Assembly (NCBI GenBank): GCA_039698035.1
Contig: JBDKSW010000004.1
Span: 124,001 to 188,000, forward strand
Source: JAJFUI01 sp039698035
GTDB lineage: Bacteria; Planctomycetota; Planctomycetia; Pirellulales; Thermoguttaceae
Length of the DNA: 64,000 nucleotides
Direction of reading: 5' to 3'
The notes below the pieces were generated by a model. It ran no database searches and had not been told where the DNA came from. It saw only the letters and a list, made by a program, of their open reading frames with translations. The translations under genes were made by a program, and so were the position numbers. Shown one piece after another: positions 9,012 to 17,916 of the stretch (position 1 is the first letter of the stretch; each line of letters starts with the position of its first letter).

Positions 9012-9089
9012 CCCCCAGCGCTTGCAATGCGACGCCCGGCCCCGCACAATAGTGGTGGGCAACCCAAGTCGCACGGCAACGGATCAGTC

Positions 9090-9257
9090 ATGGACAAAAA
9101 AGTCAAGAAAAAGACGCACGTGCTTCAGCAACGAATCCAGTCTCTGCGTCAGCAGTTGGCCGGCGCCAGAAAACAGCAAGACGATCTGGACGAACTCAAG
9201 TCGCTCGAACAGCAACTGACGGCCGCCGAGGCCGAGCTGGCGAAAATCAAGGAGTAG
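9090..9257 (+). CDS. Small coiled-coil protein, 55 residues
   Basis: Encodes 55 residues, strongly basic at the start (MDKKVKKKTHV) and then a continuous amphipathic helix rich in Leu, Gln, Glu and Lys with heptad spacing, typical of a short coiled coil. The frame is open upstream to 9027, but ATG 9090 begins the conserved-looking lysine-rich start. It ends by overlapping the convergent SGNH gene by 11 nt. No family is recognised. Dimerisation or nucleic-acid contact through the basic N-terminus is possible, but speculative. Confidence 0.6.
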   Translation: MDKKVKKKTHVLQQRIQSLRQQLAGARKQQDDLDELKSLEQQLTAAEAELAKIKE

Positions 9258-10251
9258 CGCCCGGCGTCCTCGGTTGCTTCGCTCGCGGCTTGGCTGCCGG
9301 CGCCGTCGCTCTCCAAACGTCGGCCTGTTTGGCGATCTCAATAAGAAACAGTCGCCGGATCGCGTCGTAGCCGCGGACGTTCGGGTCCTCCAGATTGCAA
9401 GCGTACCAGTAATGCGGATCGCCCGCGCGGTAGTACTGGTTCCAGGGCTGCGTGCAGTGGACGCCATGTCCGAGAAACTCGGCGTGCATCGGAACCAGAT
9501 GCACCGATCGGTGTATCTTCGCCGTTCGGCGAATGGCCTCGTTGTAGGCCCCGTGGATGGCCAGGCAGTCGGACCATGCCGGCAAATAAGCCGCCGCCGG
9601 ATCGCCGACGCCGTCGCTCGGGTCGTAGATGTCGGCCAAAAAGATCATGCAGCCCCCGGGAAATCGGGCCTCGATCAGACGGACCATTTCGTCCAACCGC
9701 TTCGTGAAATTTTCGATCCACGGTTGTGCCTGCTCCGGCGTCGCCCCATACATGGCGCCCTCGCGCGGCGACTGTCGGCCATAGCTGTGAATCAGATCGT
9801 TGCCGCCGGTCGTCATGACGACCAGTCCGAAAACGTCCGAACTCTGCTTCTCCAAAAAATCACGAATTGCATCGACGTGCATGAGCGACGTGCTGCCCGA
9901 GACGGCCAGGTTCTTCACCGCAAGCCTTGGCAGCACGGCCGAGAGGCAGATGCCCCGCATGTCGTCGAACTCGTCGGGCGGGTTCTTCACCAGGCGATTG
10001 AAATACGCGTCGGGCGGCGCAACGCCGAACCCGGCCGTCACGCTATCGCCCAGCCCCAGCAGCAACACCTTCCGCGTCGTCCAAACCTTGGCAAACGGCT
10101 CGGCCGACACCTCGGGACCCGCCGGCCCGCTGCCCACCGGCCGCGCGTACACCGCATAGTAGTACGCGGCCAGCACGCCAAACAGCGCGAGGGCAATCGC
10201 CAAGAGTTTGATCGCTCGTCGCAGGATGACTGCTTTTCCCGTGAACCGCAT
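9247..10251 (-). CDS. SGNH/GDSL-family hydrolase, membrane anchored
   Basis: 334 residues. An N-terminal hydrophobic segment (about residues 10-32) is a signal anchor. Block I of the SGNH family is present as LLGLGDSVTAGFG with the catalytic Ser, and block III as TTGGND. A C-terminal block with GDPHYWY is a possible Asp/His region but its spacing is not the standard D-x-x-H. The family hydrolyses ester or acyl groups on lipids or polysaccharides; the substrate is unknown. ATG 10251 is preferred over upstream codons because the signal anchor begins there. It is convergent with the small coiled-coil gene and overlaps it by 11 nt. Confidence 0.82.
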   Translation of the reverse strand: MRFTGKAVILRRAIKLLAIALALFGVLAAYYYAVYARPVGSGPAGPEVSAEPFAKVWTTRKVLLLGLGDSVTAGFGVAPPDAYFNRLVKNPPDEFDDMRGICLSAVLPRLAVKNLAVSGSTSLMHVDAIRDFLEKQSSDVFGLVVMTTGGNDLIHSYGRQSPREGAMYGATPEQAQPWIENFTKRLDEMVRLIEARFPGGCMIFLADIYDPSDGVGDPAAAYLPAWSDCLAIHGAYNEAIRRTAKIHRSVHLVPMHAEFLGHGVHCTQPWNQYYRAGDPHYWYACNLEDPNVRGYDAIRRLFLIEIAKQADVWRATAPAAKPRAKQPRTPGATP

Positions 10252-10390
10252 GATGGTCTGTGCCCAAGCAACTTGCCGCGGAACGCCCAACCGCCGAAAG
10301 CAGACGACCTCTTCGCTTCGTTTTAGCCGCGCCAGGCGATCTTGGGCAGCCCCGTCACCGTCCCACCCCCAAAGCGGCTAAAATCTGGGG

Positions 10391-10419
10391 TTGCCGACCA
10401 GGACAGCCAGGGTTATGCT
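10391..10419 (+). promoter_or_regulatory. Candidate promoter for the HTH-EIIA / Ehr operon
   Basis: TTGCCG (10391-10396), a 17-bp spacer and TATGCT (10414-10419), 57 bp before the ATG at 10477. Consensus match is moderate. The spacer contains the first copy of a 12-bp direct repeat. Confidence 0.4.
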
Positions 10420-10461
10420 TGGCGCCGTGTCGTGATTTGTCCAAAAGCGAGGACAGCCAGG
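10400..10461 (+). repeat. 12-bp direct repeat AGGACAGCCAGG upstream of the HTH-EIIA gene
   Basis: AGGACAGCCAGG occurs at 10400-10411 and again at 10450-10461, 50 bp apart. One copy falls in the candidate promoter spacer and one in the leader, a layout fitting an operator pair. Confidence 0.5.
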
Positions 10462-10476
10462 CTGCTGTGACCAACA

Positions 10477-11163
10477 ATGGATCTTGGTGTCCGCGAGTGT
10501 GCCCACCTGCTGAAAGTCTCGGAAAAGACGGTCTACCGTTGGCTCAAACAGGGCAATCTGCCAGCCTACCGGGTCAGCGATCAGTATCGCTTCAATCGGG
10601 CCGAGCTGCTCGAATGGGCCACCTCACAACGGATGAACGTCTCGGCCGACATCTTTGTCGAACCGGACGGCGGCCCCATCGCCAGCTTGACCGACGCCTT
10701 GAAAGCCGGCGGAATCCATTACCGACTGAGCGGGACCGACAAGCTCTCGGTGCTTCAGTCGCTGGTTGACGTAATGCCGCTGCCCGAGCAGGTGGATCGG
10801 GCGTTCCTGCTCCAAGTGCTTCTGGCCCGAGAATCGCTCGGCTCGACGGCCCTTGGCAACGGGATTGCCGTGCCGCACGTGCGAAACCCCATTGTGATGC
10901 ACATTTCGCGGCCGATGATCACGCTCTGCTTTCTCGAACAGCCGATCGAGTTCGGGGCGCTTGATGGTCAGCCGGTTCACACGCTGTTCACGATTGTCAG
11001 CCCGACGATCCGAGCCCACCTGCACTTGCTGGCCCGGCTCGGTTTCGCGCTGCGTCAGCCCGCCTTCGCCGAAGTGATTGCCAAGCAGGGGACCCGCGAC
11101 ACAATTTACGCCGCCAGCCAGGTGGTTGACCAAAGCATTCCGCAGCCCGCGCCGCACTCCTGA
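10477..11163 (+). CDS. HTH fused to PTS EIIA-Ntr-like domain, paralogue 2, leader of the Ehr operon
   Basis: 228 residues. Residues 3-50 are an excisionase-type helix-turn-helix (CAHLLKVSEKTVYRWLKQGN, then QYRFNRAELLEW). Residues about 68-215 form an EIIA domain of the fructose/nitrogen class, with the intact active-site signature STALGNGIAVPHVRNP. His134 is the predicted phospho-histidine, better conserved than in the paralogue at 4620. The next gene, for an ion-pumping subunit, starts only 14 nt downstream. This protein is therefore probably translated from the same transcript and may adjust the complex in response to a PTS-type phosphorylation state. That regulatory link is inferred from context. 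Confidence 0.85.
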   Translation: MDLGVRECAHLLKVSEKTVYRWLKQGNLPAYRVSDQYRFNRAELLEWATSQRMNVSADIFVEPDGGPIASLTDALKAGGIHYRLSGTDKLSVLQSLVDVMPLPEQVDRAFLLQVLLARESLGSTALGNGIAVPHVRNPIVMHISRPMITLCFLEQPIEFGALDGQPVHTLFTIVSPTIRAHLHLLARLGFALRQPAFAEVIAKQGTRDTIYAASQVVDQSIPQPAPHS

Positions 11164-11177
11164 CAAGGTCCTCCCTC

Positions 11178-13295
11178 ATGGCTTGGTTTCTGATAGCGTT
11201 GGCCGTGATGCTGATCGGCGGCCTTCTGTCGGTCGCCATCGGCCGCTGCGCCAAGAGCGCCTGTCTGGTCGGCATGGCCAGCGCCGTGCTCGGCTCGGGC
11301 GTGGTGATGTTCGTATCACTCGGAGTGCTCGTTTCTGGCCACACGCAATCGCTGCGACTGGCGTGGCCGCTGCCGTTGGGCTCGGCCAACATGACGATCG
11401 ACCCGCTGTCGGCCGTCTTCGCCGCAACCATCGCACTGGTGACGATGGCCGCGGCCGTCTACGGCAGCCAATATCTCCGGTGGCGCCACGACCGCAGGCC
11501 CCTTCTTCCGAAAAAGGACGACGCCGTTGCGTCCCCTCGCCCGCTTGCAGAGGACGGGCAGCGCGGGTGGGCCGTCTCGCCGCGAGTCGCTCGTTCCACC
11601 AGAGACGAGAACCACCCCGAATCTCGCAAGAATCTCGGCGTCTCCTGGTTCTTCTTCAACCTGTTGGCCGCCAGCATGTTGTTGGTCGTCGCCGCGAGCA
11701 ATGGCGTCTTGTTTCTCGTCAGTTGGGAGATGATGTCGCTGGCCTCCTTCTTCCTGGTCACAGCCGAGGACGACAAGGAATCGGCGCGTCGCGCCGGATG
11801 GACCTATTTGGTCGCAATGCACCTCGGCACGGCTTTCCTGCTGGCGCTCTTCGTCCTGCTGGGCAACGGTTCGACCTCGCTCAATTTCGAGCATTTTTCA
11901 ACGGCCGGCGTCCCGAGCAGCAGCATTCTGCTCCTGCTAGCCCTGATCGGTTTTGGGACCAAGGCCGGTCTCGTTCCGATGCACGTCTGGCTGCCCGAGG
12001 CCCATCCGGCCGCGCCGTCGCACGTGTCGGCCGTGATGAGCGGCGTCATGATCAAGACGGGCATCTACGGCCTGCTGCGAACGCTCACCTTCCTCGGCCC
12101 GCCGCCACCGGCCTGGGGCTGGACGCTCGTCGTGGTTGGCGTAGCCTCGGGCGTCCTCGGCGTGCTTTACGCCTTGTCGCAGCACAGCCTGAAGCGGCTG
12201 CTGGCCTATTGCAGCGTCGAAAACGTCGGCGTCATCGCCATCGGGCTCGGCGTCGGCCTGCTGGGAATCGCCTATCGCCACCCGATCATGGCGACCCTCG
12301 GCCTCACCGGCACGCTGCTGCACGTCATCAACCACGCCCTGTTCAAAAGCCTGCTGTTCCTTGGCGCCGGTTCCGTATTGCAGTCCACCGGCGCCGGTGA
12401 CCTCGATCGGCTCGGCGGCCTGCTGAAACGGATGCCGACCACCGGAGCCGCGTTTCTCGTCGGCGCGGCCGCCATCTCAGGGCTCCCGCCGTTGAATGGC
12501 TTCGTCAGCGAGTTTCTCATCTATTTCGGCGCCGTGTCGGGCCTAACGACACGAGCCAACCTGCTGCCGGCGTGGCCCCTGATGAGCGTTCTGGTCATCG
12601 GCGGCATGGCCCTGATCGGCGGATTGGCCGCCGCCTGTTTCACGAAAGCGTTTGGCGTCGTCTTTCTCGGCGAACCTCGCAGCGAGGAGGCGGCCAACGC
12701 CCGGGAGGTCGGCGCGGCCATGCGAGCGTCGGTCGTCGCGCTCGCCGCCCTGTGCCTTGCCATCGGTCTCAGCGCCCCCGTGTGGCCGCGGGCAATTCAG
12801 CCGGCCGTCGCGACGATTCTTCCCCCCATGGACCCGGCCACGGATGTTGTCGCCGTCGCCGTGGGACCGTTGACCGGCGTCGTGCTCGGTTCGTACGTCT
12901 TGCTGGCGTTGATTGTCGTGGCAAGCCTGGTTCGGCGACGCTTGCTCGCCACTCGACCCGTCGAAAGGACCGTCACCTGGGACTGCGGCTATGCGAACCC
13001 GACGCCTCGGATGCAGTACACGGCCTCCTCGTTCACCCGGCCCGTGACGCTGCTGTTTCGGCTGTTGCTGCAACCGCAGGATGACGTGGTTTCGCCGACA
13101 GGTTTCTTTCCAAAGCTCGCCGCGATCCGGACTTCGACGCCCGACCTGTTTCAGCGGTTTATCTATCGGCCGCTGTTCGCCGGCATCGTTTGGGTGGCCT
13201 CGCGGTTGCGATGGCTCCAGGAAGGGCGGATCCAAATCTACGTGCTCTACATTGCCCTGACGATTCTCGTCCTCTTGATTTGGAAGCTTCGCTGA
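11178..13295 (+). CDS. HyfB/HycC-like proton-conducting membrane subunit of the Ehr-like complex
   Basis: A 705-residue polytopic protein of the Mrp-antiporter / NuoL-like family. It carries the conserved core between about 240 and 420 (FGTKAGLVPMHVWLPEAHPA, then HSLKRLLAYCSVENVGVI with the channel lysine). The C-terminal extension of HyfB-type subunits is present, with WDCGYANPTPRMQYTASSF near residue 600. Its job is ion translocation, driven by electron flow in the peripheral arm. An unusual hydrophilic insertion of about 45 residues (about 105-150, rich in Arg, Pro, Asp) separates two membrane helices that are normally joined by a short loop. The following subunit gene starts 3 nt after its stop. 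Confidence 0.9.
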   Translation: MAWFLIALAVMLIGGLLSVAIGRCAKSACLVGMASAVLGSGVVMFVSLGVLVSGHTQSLRLAWPLPLGSANMTIDPLSAVFAATIALVTMAAAVYGSQYLRWRHDRRPLLPKKDDAVASPRPLAEDGQRGWAVSPRVARSTRDENHPESRKNLGVSWFFFNLLAASMLLVVAASNGVLFLVSWEMMSLASFFLVTAEDDKESARRAGWTYLVAMHLGTAFLLALFVLLGNGSTSLNFEHFSTAGVPSSSILLLLALIGFGTKAGLVPMHVWLPEAHPAAPSHVSAVMSGVMIKTGIYGLLRTLTFLGPPPPAWGWTLVVVGVASGVLGVLYALSQHSLKRLLAYCSVENVGVIAIGLGVGLLGIAYRHPIMATLGLTGTLLHVINHALFKSLLFLGAGSVLQSTGAGDLDRLGGLLKRMPTTGAAFLVGAAAISGLPPLNGFVSEFLIYFGAVSGLTTRANLLPAWPLMSVLVIGGMALIGGLAAACFTKAFGVVFLGEPRSEEAANAREVGAAMRASVVALAALCLAIGLSAPVWPRAIQPAVATILPPMDPATDVVAVAVGPLTGVVLGSYVLLALIVVASLVRRRLLATRPVERTVTWDCGYANPTPRMQYTASSFTRPVTLLFRLLLQPQDDVVSPTGFFPKLAAIRTSTPDLFQRFIYRPLFAGIVWVASRLRWLQEGRIQIYVLYIALTILVLLIWKLR

Positions 13296-13298
13296 CCG

Positions 13299-14216
13299 AT
13301 GTCCACACTTGCGTCAATCGTCCACGTTCTGCTGGCCGCTTTGCTCGCGCCGCTGCTGCCGGGGCTAATCAACCGGACCAAGGCGTTCTTTGCCGGACGT
13401 CGCGGGCCGCCCCTCCTGCAAGCCTATTACGACCTTTGGAAATTGCTCAACAAAGGGGCCGTTTACAGCAGAACCACCACTTGGCTCTTTGTGGCCGGCC
13501 CGGTAGTCGGCGTCGCCTGCATCGTCACGGCGTTGCTGATCGTTCCGCTCGGCGGCGTCCCGGGCCTCATCAATTTTCCTGGCGATTTCCTGCTGGCCGC
13601 CTACCTGCTGGGCCTGATGCGATTCTTCACGATCCTCGCCGCTCTGGATACCGGTTCGAGCTTTGAGGGGATGGGCGCAAGCCGCGAAGCGTTCTTCTCG
13701 GCGCTGGCCGAACCGGCCCTGCTGCTCGGCCTGGCAGCGCTGGCCGCCCAATCGCACAGTCTGTCGCTCAGCGCGATGTACGCTACCGTGACGTGGCAAG
13801 CGATAACCTCGTTTGCCGGCCCGGCGTTGCTGCTCGTGGCCGCCGCGCTGCTGATCGTCTTCCTGGCCGAAAACGCCCGCATCCCGATCGACGATCCCAA
13901 CACGCACCTGGAACTGACGATGATCCACGAGGTCATGGTGCTCGACCACGGCGGCCCCGATCTGGCCATGATCCAATACGCGGCCACGCTCAAGCTGTGG
14001 GTGCTCGGCGCGCTGCTGGTCGGCATTCTTCTGCCGGTGCGAAGCGGCTGGTGGGCCGTTGACCTGGGCATGGGCCTCTTGGGCATGGCGGCCCTCGCCG
14101 TCCTGGTCGGCGCCATCGAATCGACCATCGCACGCCTCCGATTGGTTCGCGTGCCACAGTTTCTCGTCGCGGCCTCCGTGCTCTCGATCTTGGCCCTCGT
14201 GCTCGTGATGAGGTGA
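13299..14216 (+). CDS. HyfC/HycD-like membrane subunit (NuoH-like)
   Basis: 305 residues, with about eight membrane helices. It matches the NuoH/HycD family that joins the membrane arm to the iron-sulphur arm in complex I and group 4 hydrogenases. The family pattern is clear: an N-terminal GLINRTKAFFAGRRGPPLLQ segment, and the acidic loop FLAENARIPIDDPNTHLELT followed by MIHEVMVLDHGGPDLA. These loops contribute to the quinone- or proton-entry path in relatives. It lies between the HyfB-like and HyfE-like genes with gaps of only 3 nt on each side, so translational coupling is likely. Confidence 0.92.
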   Translation: MSTLASIVHVLLAALLAPLLPGLINRTKAFFAGRRGPPLLQAYYDLWKLLNKGAVYSRTTTWLFVAGPVVGVACIVTALLIVPLGGVPGLINFPGDFLLAAYLLGLMRFFTILAALDTGSSFEGMGASREAFFSALAEPALLLGLAALAAQSHSLSLSAMYATVTWQAITSFAGPALLLVAAALLIVFLAENARIPIDDPNTHLELTMIHEVMVLDHGGPDLAMIQYAATLKLWVLGALLVGILLPVRSGWWAVDLGMGLLGMAALAVLVGAIESTIARLRLVRVPQFLVAASVLSILALVLVMR

Positions 14217-14219
14217 CTC

Positions 14220-14864
14220 GTGAATCCCTGGTTTGACACCATCCTGGTCCTGCTGATCCTCACAAGCCTGCACTTGTTGGGATCGAGCCGCATCAGCGCA
14301 TGCATTCGCACGGTCGCCGCGCAGGCCGTGTTGCTGGCCATCGTGTCGCTCTTGGCGCAGCAGGGCCAGATCGGCCTTCGACTGGTCGTGCTGGCCGCCG
14401 TCAGCACGGCGATCAAGGCCCTCGTGCTGCCTTCGCTGTTGCGACGCGCGGCGCACGAGGCAGGCGTGCAAACCGAGGACGAACCGTTTGTCGGCTTCAC
14501 GACTTCGCTGCTGCTGGGCCTGGGACTGCTCGGGGCCGCGCTGCACGTCGCGGGACGCCTGCCGGTGCCTGGTCTCAAGACGCCCAGCCTGCTGGTGCCG
14601 GTCGCCCTGTTCACCATGATGGTCGGCCTGCTGGTGATCGTTGGCCGGCGAAAGGCCGTGATGCAGGCGCTCGGATATCTGGCCATGGAAAACGGCATCT
14701 ACGCCTTCGGTCTGGCGTTCGCCGTCGAGGAGCCGCTACTGGTCGAAATGGGCGTCCTGCTGGACGTCTTCGTCGCGGTCTTCGTCATGGGCATTGCCAT
14801 TCACCACATCAGCCGCGAGTTCGACCACATCGACGCCGACCGCCTCTCAGCCTTGAAGGATTAG
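14220..14864 (+). CDS. HyfE-like membrane subunit (NuoK-related)
   Basis: 214 residues with six or so membrane helices, matching HyfE of hydrogenase-4 clusters, whose C-terminal part is related to NuoK. The family-like sequence AMENGIYAFGLAFAVEEPLL lies near residues 158-177 and contains the membrane glutamates. The start is GTG at 14220, just after the previous TGA, and the next gene follows by 4 nt. It completes the membrane arm with the HyfB-, HyfC- and HyfF-like subunits. Confidence 0.85.
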   Translation: MNPWFDTILVLLILTSLHLLGSSRISACIRTVAAQAVLLAIVSLLAQQGQIGLRLVVLAAVSTAIKALVLPSLLRRAAHEAGVQTEDEPFVGFTTSLLLGLGLLGAALHVAGRLPVPGLKTPSLLVPVALFTMMVGLLVIVGRRKAVMQALGYLAMENGIYAFGLAFAVEEPLLVEMGVLLDVFVAVFVMGIAIHHISREFDHIDADRLSALKD

Positions 14865-14868
14865 CCGC

Positions 14869-16365
14869 ATGATTTGGGGTTTGTTGCTCGTGCCGTCGCT
14901 TGCCGGACTGATCGCGTTCGCGATTCGGCCCAACTGGCCGCGTCGGGCGCTGCTTCTGACGGCGGCCGTCGCGCATGCCGGAATGGTCGCCGCCTGCTGG
15001 GTTCGGACGCCTGCGCCCGCGATTCACGGCTGGATGATGATCGACGCCGCGTCGCTGCTGTTCCTGAGCATCACCAGCGCGCTGTTTCTGATGGCGGCCG
15101 TTTATGCCGTCGGCTATTTGGCCAAAGAGTCGCAGCCGGGCCTGCCGGACGGAGACCAAGCCGAGTTGCCGTTCGTGAACTTTCCCGAGGCCGTGTTCGC
15201 CGGCTGCCTGCTGATGTTCTTGGCCACGATGACCTTGGTGACCGTCAGCCACCACTTGGGCCTGATGTGGGTCGGCGTCGAGGCCACGACGCTGGCCAGC
15301 GCCCCGCTGATCTATTTCCACCGCCACCCCCGTTCCCTGGAGGCCACGTGGAAGTACCTGCTGATCTGTTCGGTGGGCATCGCCTTGGCCTTGCTCGGCA
15401 ACTTTTTCCTTGCCGTGGCCACGCGCTCGGCAGCCGGCCCAGCGGTCCATCTGACCATTGAAAATCTGACGGCGCGAGCCGACAGCCTCGATCCGCTCTG
15501 GCTCAAGGCGGCGTTCCTGTTCTTCCTCGTCGGATACGGCACGAAAATGGGCCTCGCTCCCCTGCACACGTGGTTGCCCGACGCCCACAGCGAGGCCCCG
15601 TCGGTCGTCTCGGCCCTGCTTTCCGGCGCGCTGCTGAACTGCGCGATGCTGACGATCCTTCGCGTTCACGGACTCCTGTTCGCCGCTAACCTGGGCGACT
15701 TCAGCTCCGATCTGCTCGTTCTCTTTGGGCTGATTTCAATGGCCGTGGCCGCCGTGTTCATTCTGGGCCAAGCCGATTACAAACGCATGCTGGCCTATTC
15801 GAGTGTCGAGCACATGGGCATCCTCGCGCTCGGAATCGGCATCGGCGGCATGGCCACGTTCGGCGCCATGTTGCACGCCGTCAACCATTCTCTGACCAAG
15901 GCCATGCTGTTCCTGGCGGCCGGCAACATCCTGGCGCTGTACCACACAAAATCAACCACCCGCGTCCGAGGCCTGCTGCACAGCTCGCCGATGACGGGCG
16001 TCCTCTGGCTCGTCGGGTTCCTGGCCATCGTCGGCTCGCCGCCTTTCGGACCGTTCATCAGCGAGTTGACGATCCTGAAAGCGACGTTCGACGCCGGCCG
16101 GCCGCTGGTCGCTGTCGCCTACTTGGCGGCGCTGGCCGTCGTCTTTGTCGGCATGGCCACGATCTGCCTGCGGATGGCCTACGGTCCGCCGCCGCGTGCG
16201 ATCAGCGAGCGAAGGTTGGCAACCGGGGTGCCGCCGCACGAGCCGCTCTGGTCCGTCGCGCCCGCCGCGGCGCTCGGGCTTGCCGTCCTAACGCTTGGCG
16301 TCTACGTGCCGCCGCAACTGACCGACGTTCTGCACCGCGCGGCCGCCGCCTTGGGAGGCAACTGA
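14869..16365 (+). CDS. HyfF-like proton-conducting membrane subunit (NuoM/N-like)
   Basis: 498 residues, a second Mrp-antiporter-type subunit. The conserved central region includes VGYGTKMGLAPLHTWLPDAH and ADYKRMLAYSSVEHMGILAL, with the channel lysine and the helix-breaking residues of the family. An earlier glutamate-bearing helix (HHLGLMWVGVEATTLASAP) is also intact. All the residues I can judge as important for ion conduction are present, so the complex should pump ions even though its large subunit lacks hydrogenase ligands. It is followed after 1 nt by the large-subunit gene. Confidence 0.9.
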   Translation: MIWGLLLVPSLAGLIAFAIRPNWPRRALLLTAAVAHAGMVAACWVRTPAPAIHGWMMIDAASLLFLSITSALFLMAAVYAVGYLAKESQPGLPDGDQAELPFVNFPEAVFAGCLLMFLATMTLVTVSHHLGLMWVGVEATTLASAPLIYFHRHPRSLEATWKYLLICSVGIALALLGNFFLAVATRSAAGPAVHLTIENLTARADSLDPLWLKAAFLFFLVGYGTKMGLAPLHTWLPDAHSEAPSVVSALLSGALLNCAMLTILRVHGLLFAANLGDFSSDLLVLFGLISMAVAAVFILGQADYKRMLAYSSVEHMGILALGIGIGGMATFGAMLHAVNHSLTKAMLFLAAGNILALYHTKSTTRVRGLLHSSPMTGVLWLVGFLAIVGSPPFGPFISELTILKATFDAGRPLVAVAYLAALAVVFVGMATICLRMAYGPPPRAISERRLATGVPPHEPLWSVAPAAALGLAVLTLGVYVPPQLTDVLHRAAAALGGN

Positions 16366-16366
16366 G

Positions 16367-17875
16367 ATGTCCCTTGCCCACGCGCTCACAGTTCACAATG
16401 GCCACGGCTTCGAGTTGGCCGATTGCCCCGCATTGCCGATCGAGCCGTTTCGCCAGGAAGTGATTGACGGAGTAGCGGCCGGCGCACGCTTGTCCGCACT
16501 GTTCGGCTATCGACATCCGGCCGGCCAATTGCGGTTGCTGGCCGTGCTGACCCGCGCCGACGCCGGCGACCTGGCCGTGCTGTCCGCGCCGGTCGAATCC
16601 GCGTACCCGGCGATCACGCCCGACTGCCCGCAGGCCCATCTGTTCGAGCGCGAAATCTTCGAGCAGTGGAACATCGAGCCGATAGGCCATCCGTGGCTCA
16701 AGCCGGTTCGATCGCTTGCCTCGCGGCCAGCCGCCGCTCAAGATGCCAGCGAACGGCAACTCGCGTCTTTCCCCTTCTTCCAAATGGCCGGCGACGAGGT
16801 CCACGAAGTGGCGGTCGGTCCCGTCCATGCGGGGATCATCGAGCCGGGCCACTTTCGCTTCCAGTGCCACGGCGAGACGGTCTACCACCTCGATATTTCG
16901 CTGGGCTATCAGCACCGCGGCGTCGAGCGTGCCATGTTGGGCGGGCCAAATGCGCGAACGATCCACTACGTCGAGACCCTCGCCGGCGACACGACGACCG
17001 GCCATGCCGCCGCCTATTGCCGAGCCGTCGAGGCGCTGAGCGCCACGCGGGTGCCCGCCCGCGCACAGTTCGTCCGCGGTATTGCACTCGAGCTCGAGCG
17101 GGTGGCCAACCACATCGGCGATCTCGGCGCGATGGCCGGCGACGTGGGCTTTCTGCCCACCATGTCCTACTGCGGACGTATCCGCGGCGATGTGCTCAAC
17201 ATGACGGCCCTCTTGTGCGGCAACCGGTTCGGACGCGGCATCGTTCGGCCCGGCGGCGTGGCCTTCGACATCGACGCGCCCACGGTCGAGCAACTTCGGC
17301 GGCGATTGGACAACGTGACGAGCGATGCCCACAGCGCCGTCGAGCTGCTGTGGAACAGCCCCTCGGCGATGGCCCGCTTCGACGACGTGGGCGTTCTGTC
17401 GGCCGACACCTGCAGCCAGCTCGGTCTGGTCGGCGTTGCGGCCCGGGCGTGCGGCGCGGCCTGCGATGTCCGCCGCGATTTTCCCTACGGCATTTACCGC
17501 TTCACCCATATTCCCGTTTCGACTTGGCACACGGGCGACGTGTTCGCCCGGGCCCATGTGCGTTGGTTCGAAGTGCAACGGTCGCTGGCCTTCATCCGCG
17601 AGCAGCTCGACGCGCTGCCCGAGGGCCCGGTGATTCAGCCAAGCAATCCGCTCGGGGCGAATCGCGCGGCCGTGACGCTGATCGAAGCCTGGCGCGGCGA
17701 GATCTGCCACGTCGCCATCACCGGGCCGGACTCGCGGTTTGCCGCGTACAAGGCGGTCGATCCGTCGTTCCACAATTGGTTCGGACTCACGATGGCGTTG
17801 CGCGGCCAGCAGGTCTCCGATTTCCCGCTCTGCAACAAAAGCTTCAATTTGTCGTATTGCGGTCACGATCTTTAG
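16367..17875 (+). CDS. Fused NuoC/NuoD-like (HyfG-like) large subunit without the N-terminal nickel ligands
   Basis: 502 residues. Residues about 20-120 match the NuoC 30-kDa region (HLFEREIFEQWNIEPIGHP), and 150-502 the NuoD / hydrogenase large-subunit fold (YQHRGVERAM, ELERVANHIGDLGAMAGDVG). In true group 4 [NiFe] hydrogenases the N-terminal ligand motif is R-x-C-G-x-C; here the aligned stretch at 202-213 reads VETLAGDTTTGH with no cysteine. The C-terminus ends in LCNKSFNLSYCGHDL, with Cys489 and Cys498 but not the D-P-C-x-x-C pattern. The protein therefore probably has no Ni-Fe centre. This matches the energy-converting hydrogenase-related (Ehr) class. Its electron acceptor is unknown. Confidence 0.88.
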   Translation: MSLAHALTVHNGHGFELADCPALPIEPFRQEVIDGVAAGARLSALFGYRHPAGQLRLLAVLTRADAGDLAVLSAPVESAYPAITPDCPQAHLFEREIFEQWNIEPIGHPWLKPVRSLASRPAAAQDASERQLASFPFFQMAGDEVHEVAVGPVHAGIIEPGHFRFQCHGETVYHLDISLGYQHRGVERAMLGGPNARTIHYVETLAGDTTTGHAAAYCRAVEALSATRVPARAQFVRGIALELERVANHIGDLGAMAGDVGFLPTMSYCGRIRGDVLNMTALLCGNRFGRGIVRPGGVAFDIDAPTVEQLRRRLDNVTSDAHSAVELLWNSPSAMARFDDVGVLSADTCSQLGLVGVAARACGAACDVRRDFPYGIYRFTHIPVSTWHTGDVFARAHVRWFEVQRSLAFIREQLDALPEGPVIQPSNPLGANRAAVTLIEAWRGEICHVAITGPDSRFAAYKAVDPSFHNWFGLTMALRGQQVSDFPLCNKSFNLSYCGHDL

Positions 17876-17916
17876 CGGCCGGGGCCGAGCGGTTCCGGCG
17901 GATTGAAAAGTCAACC

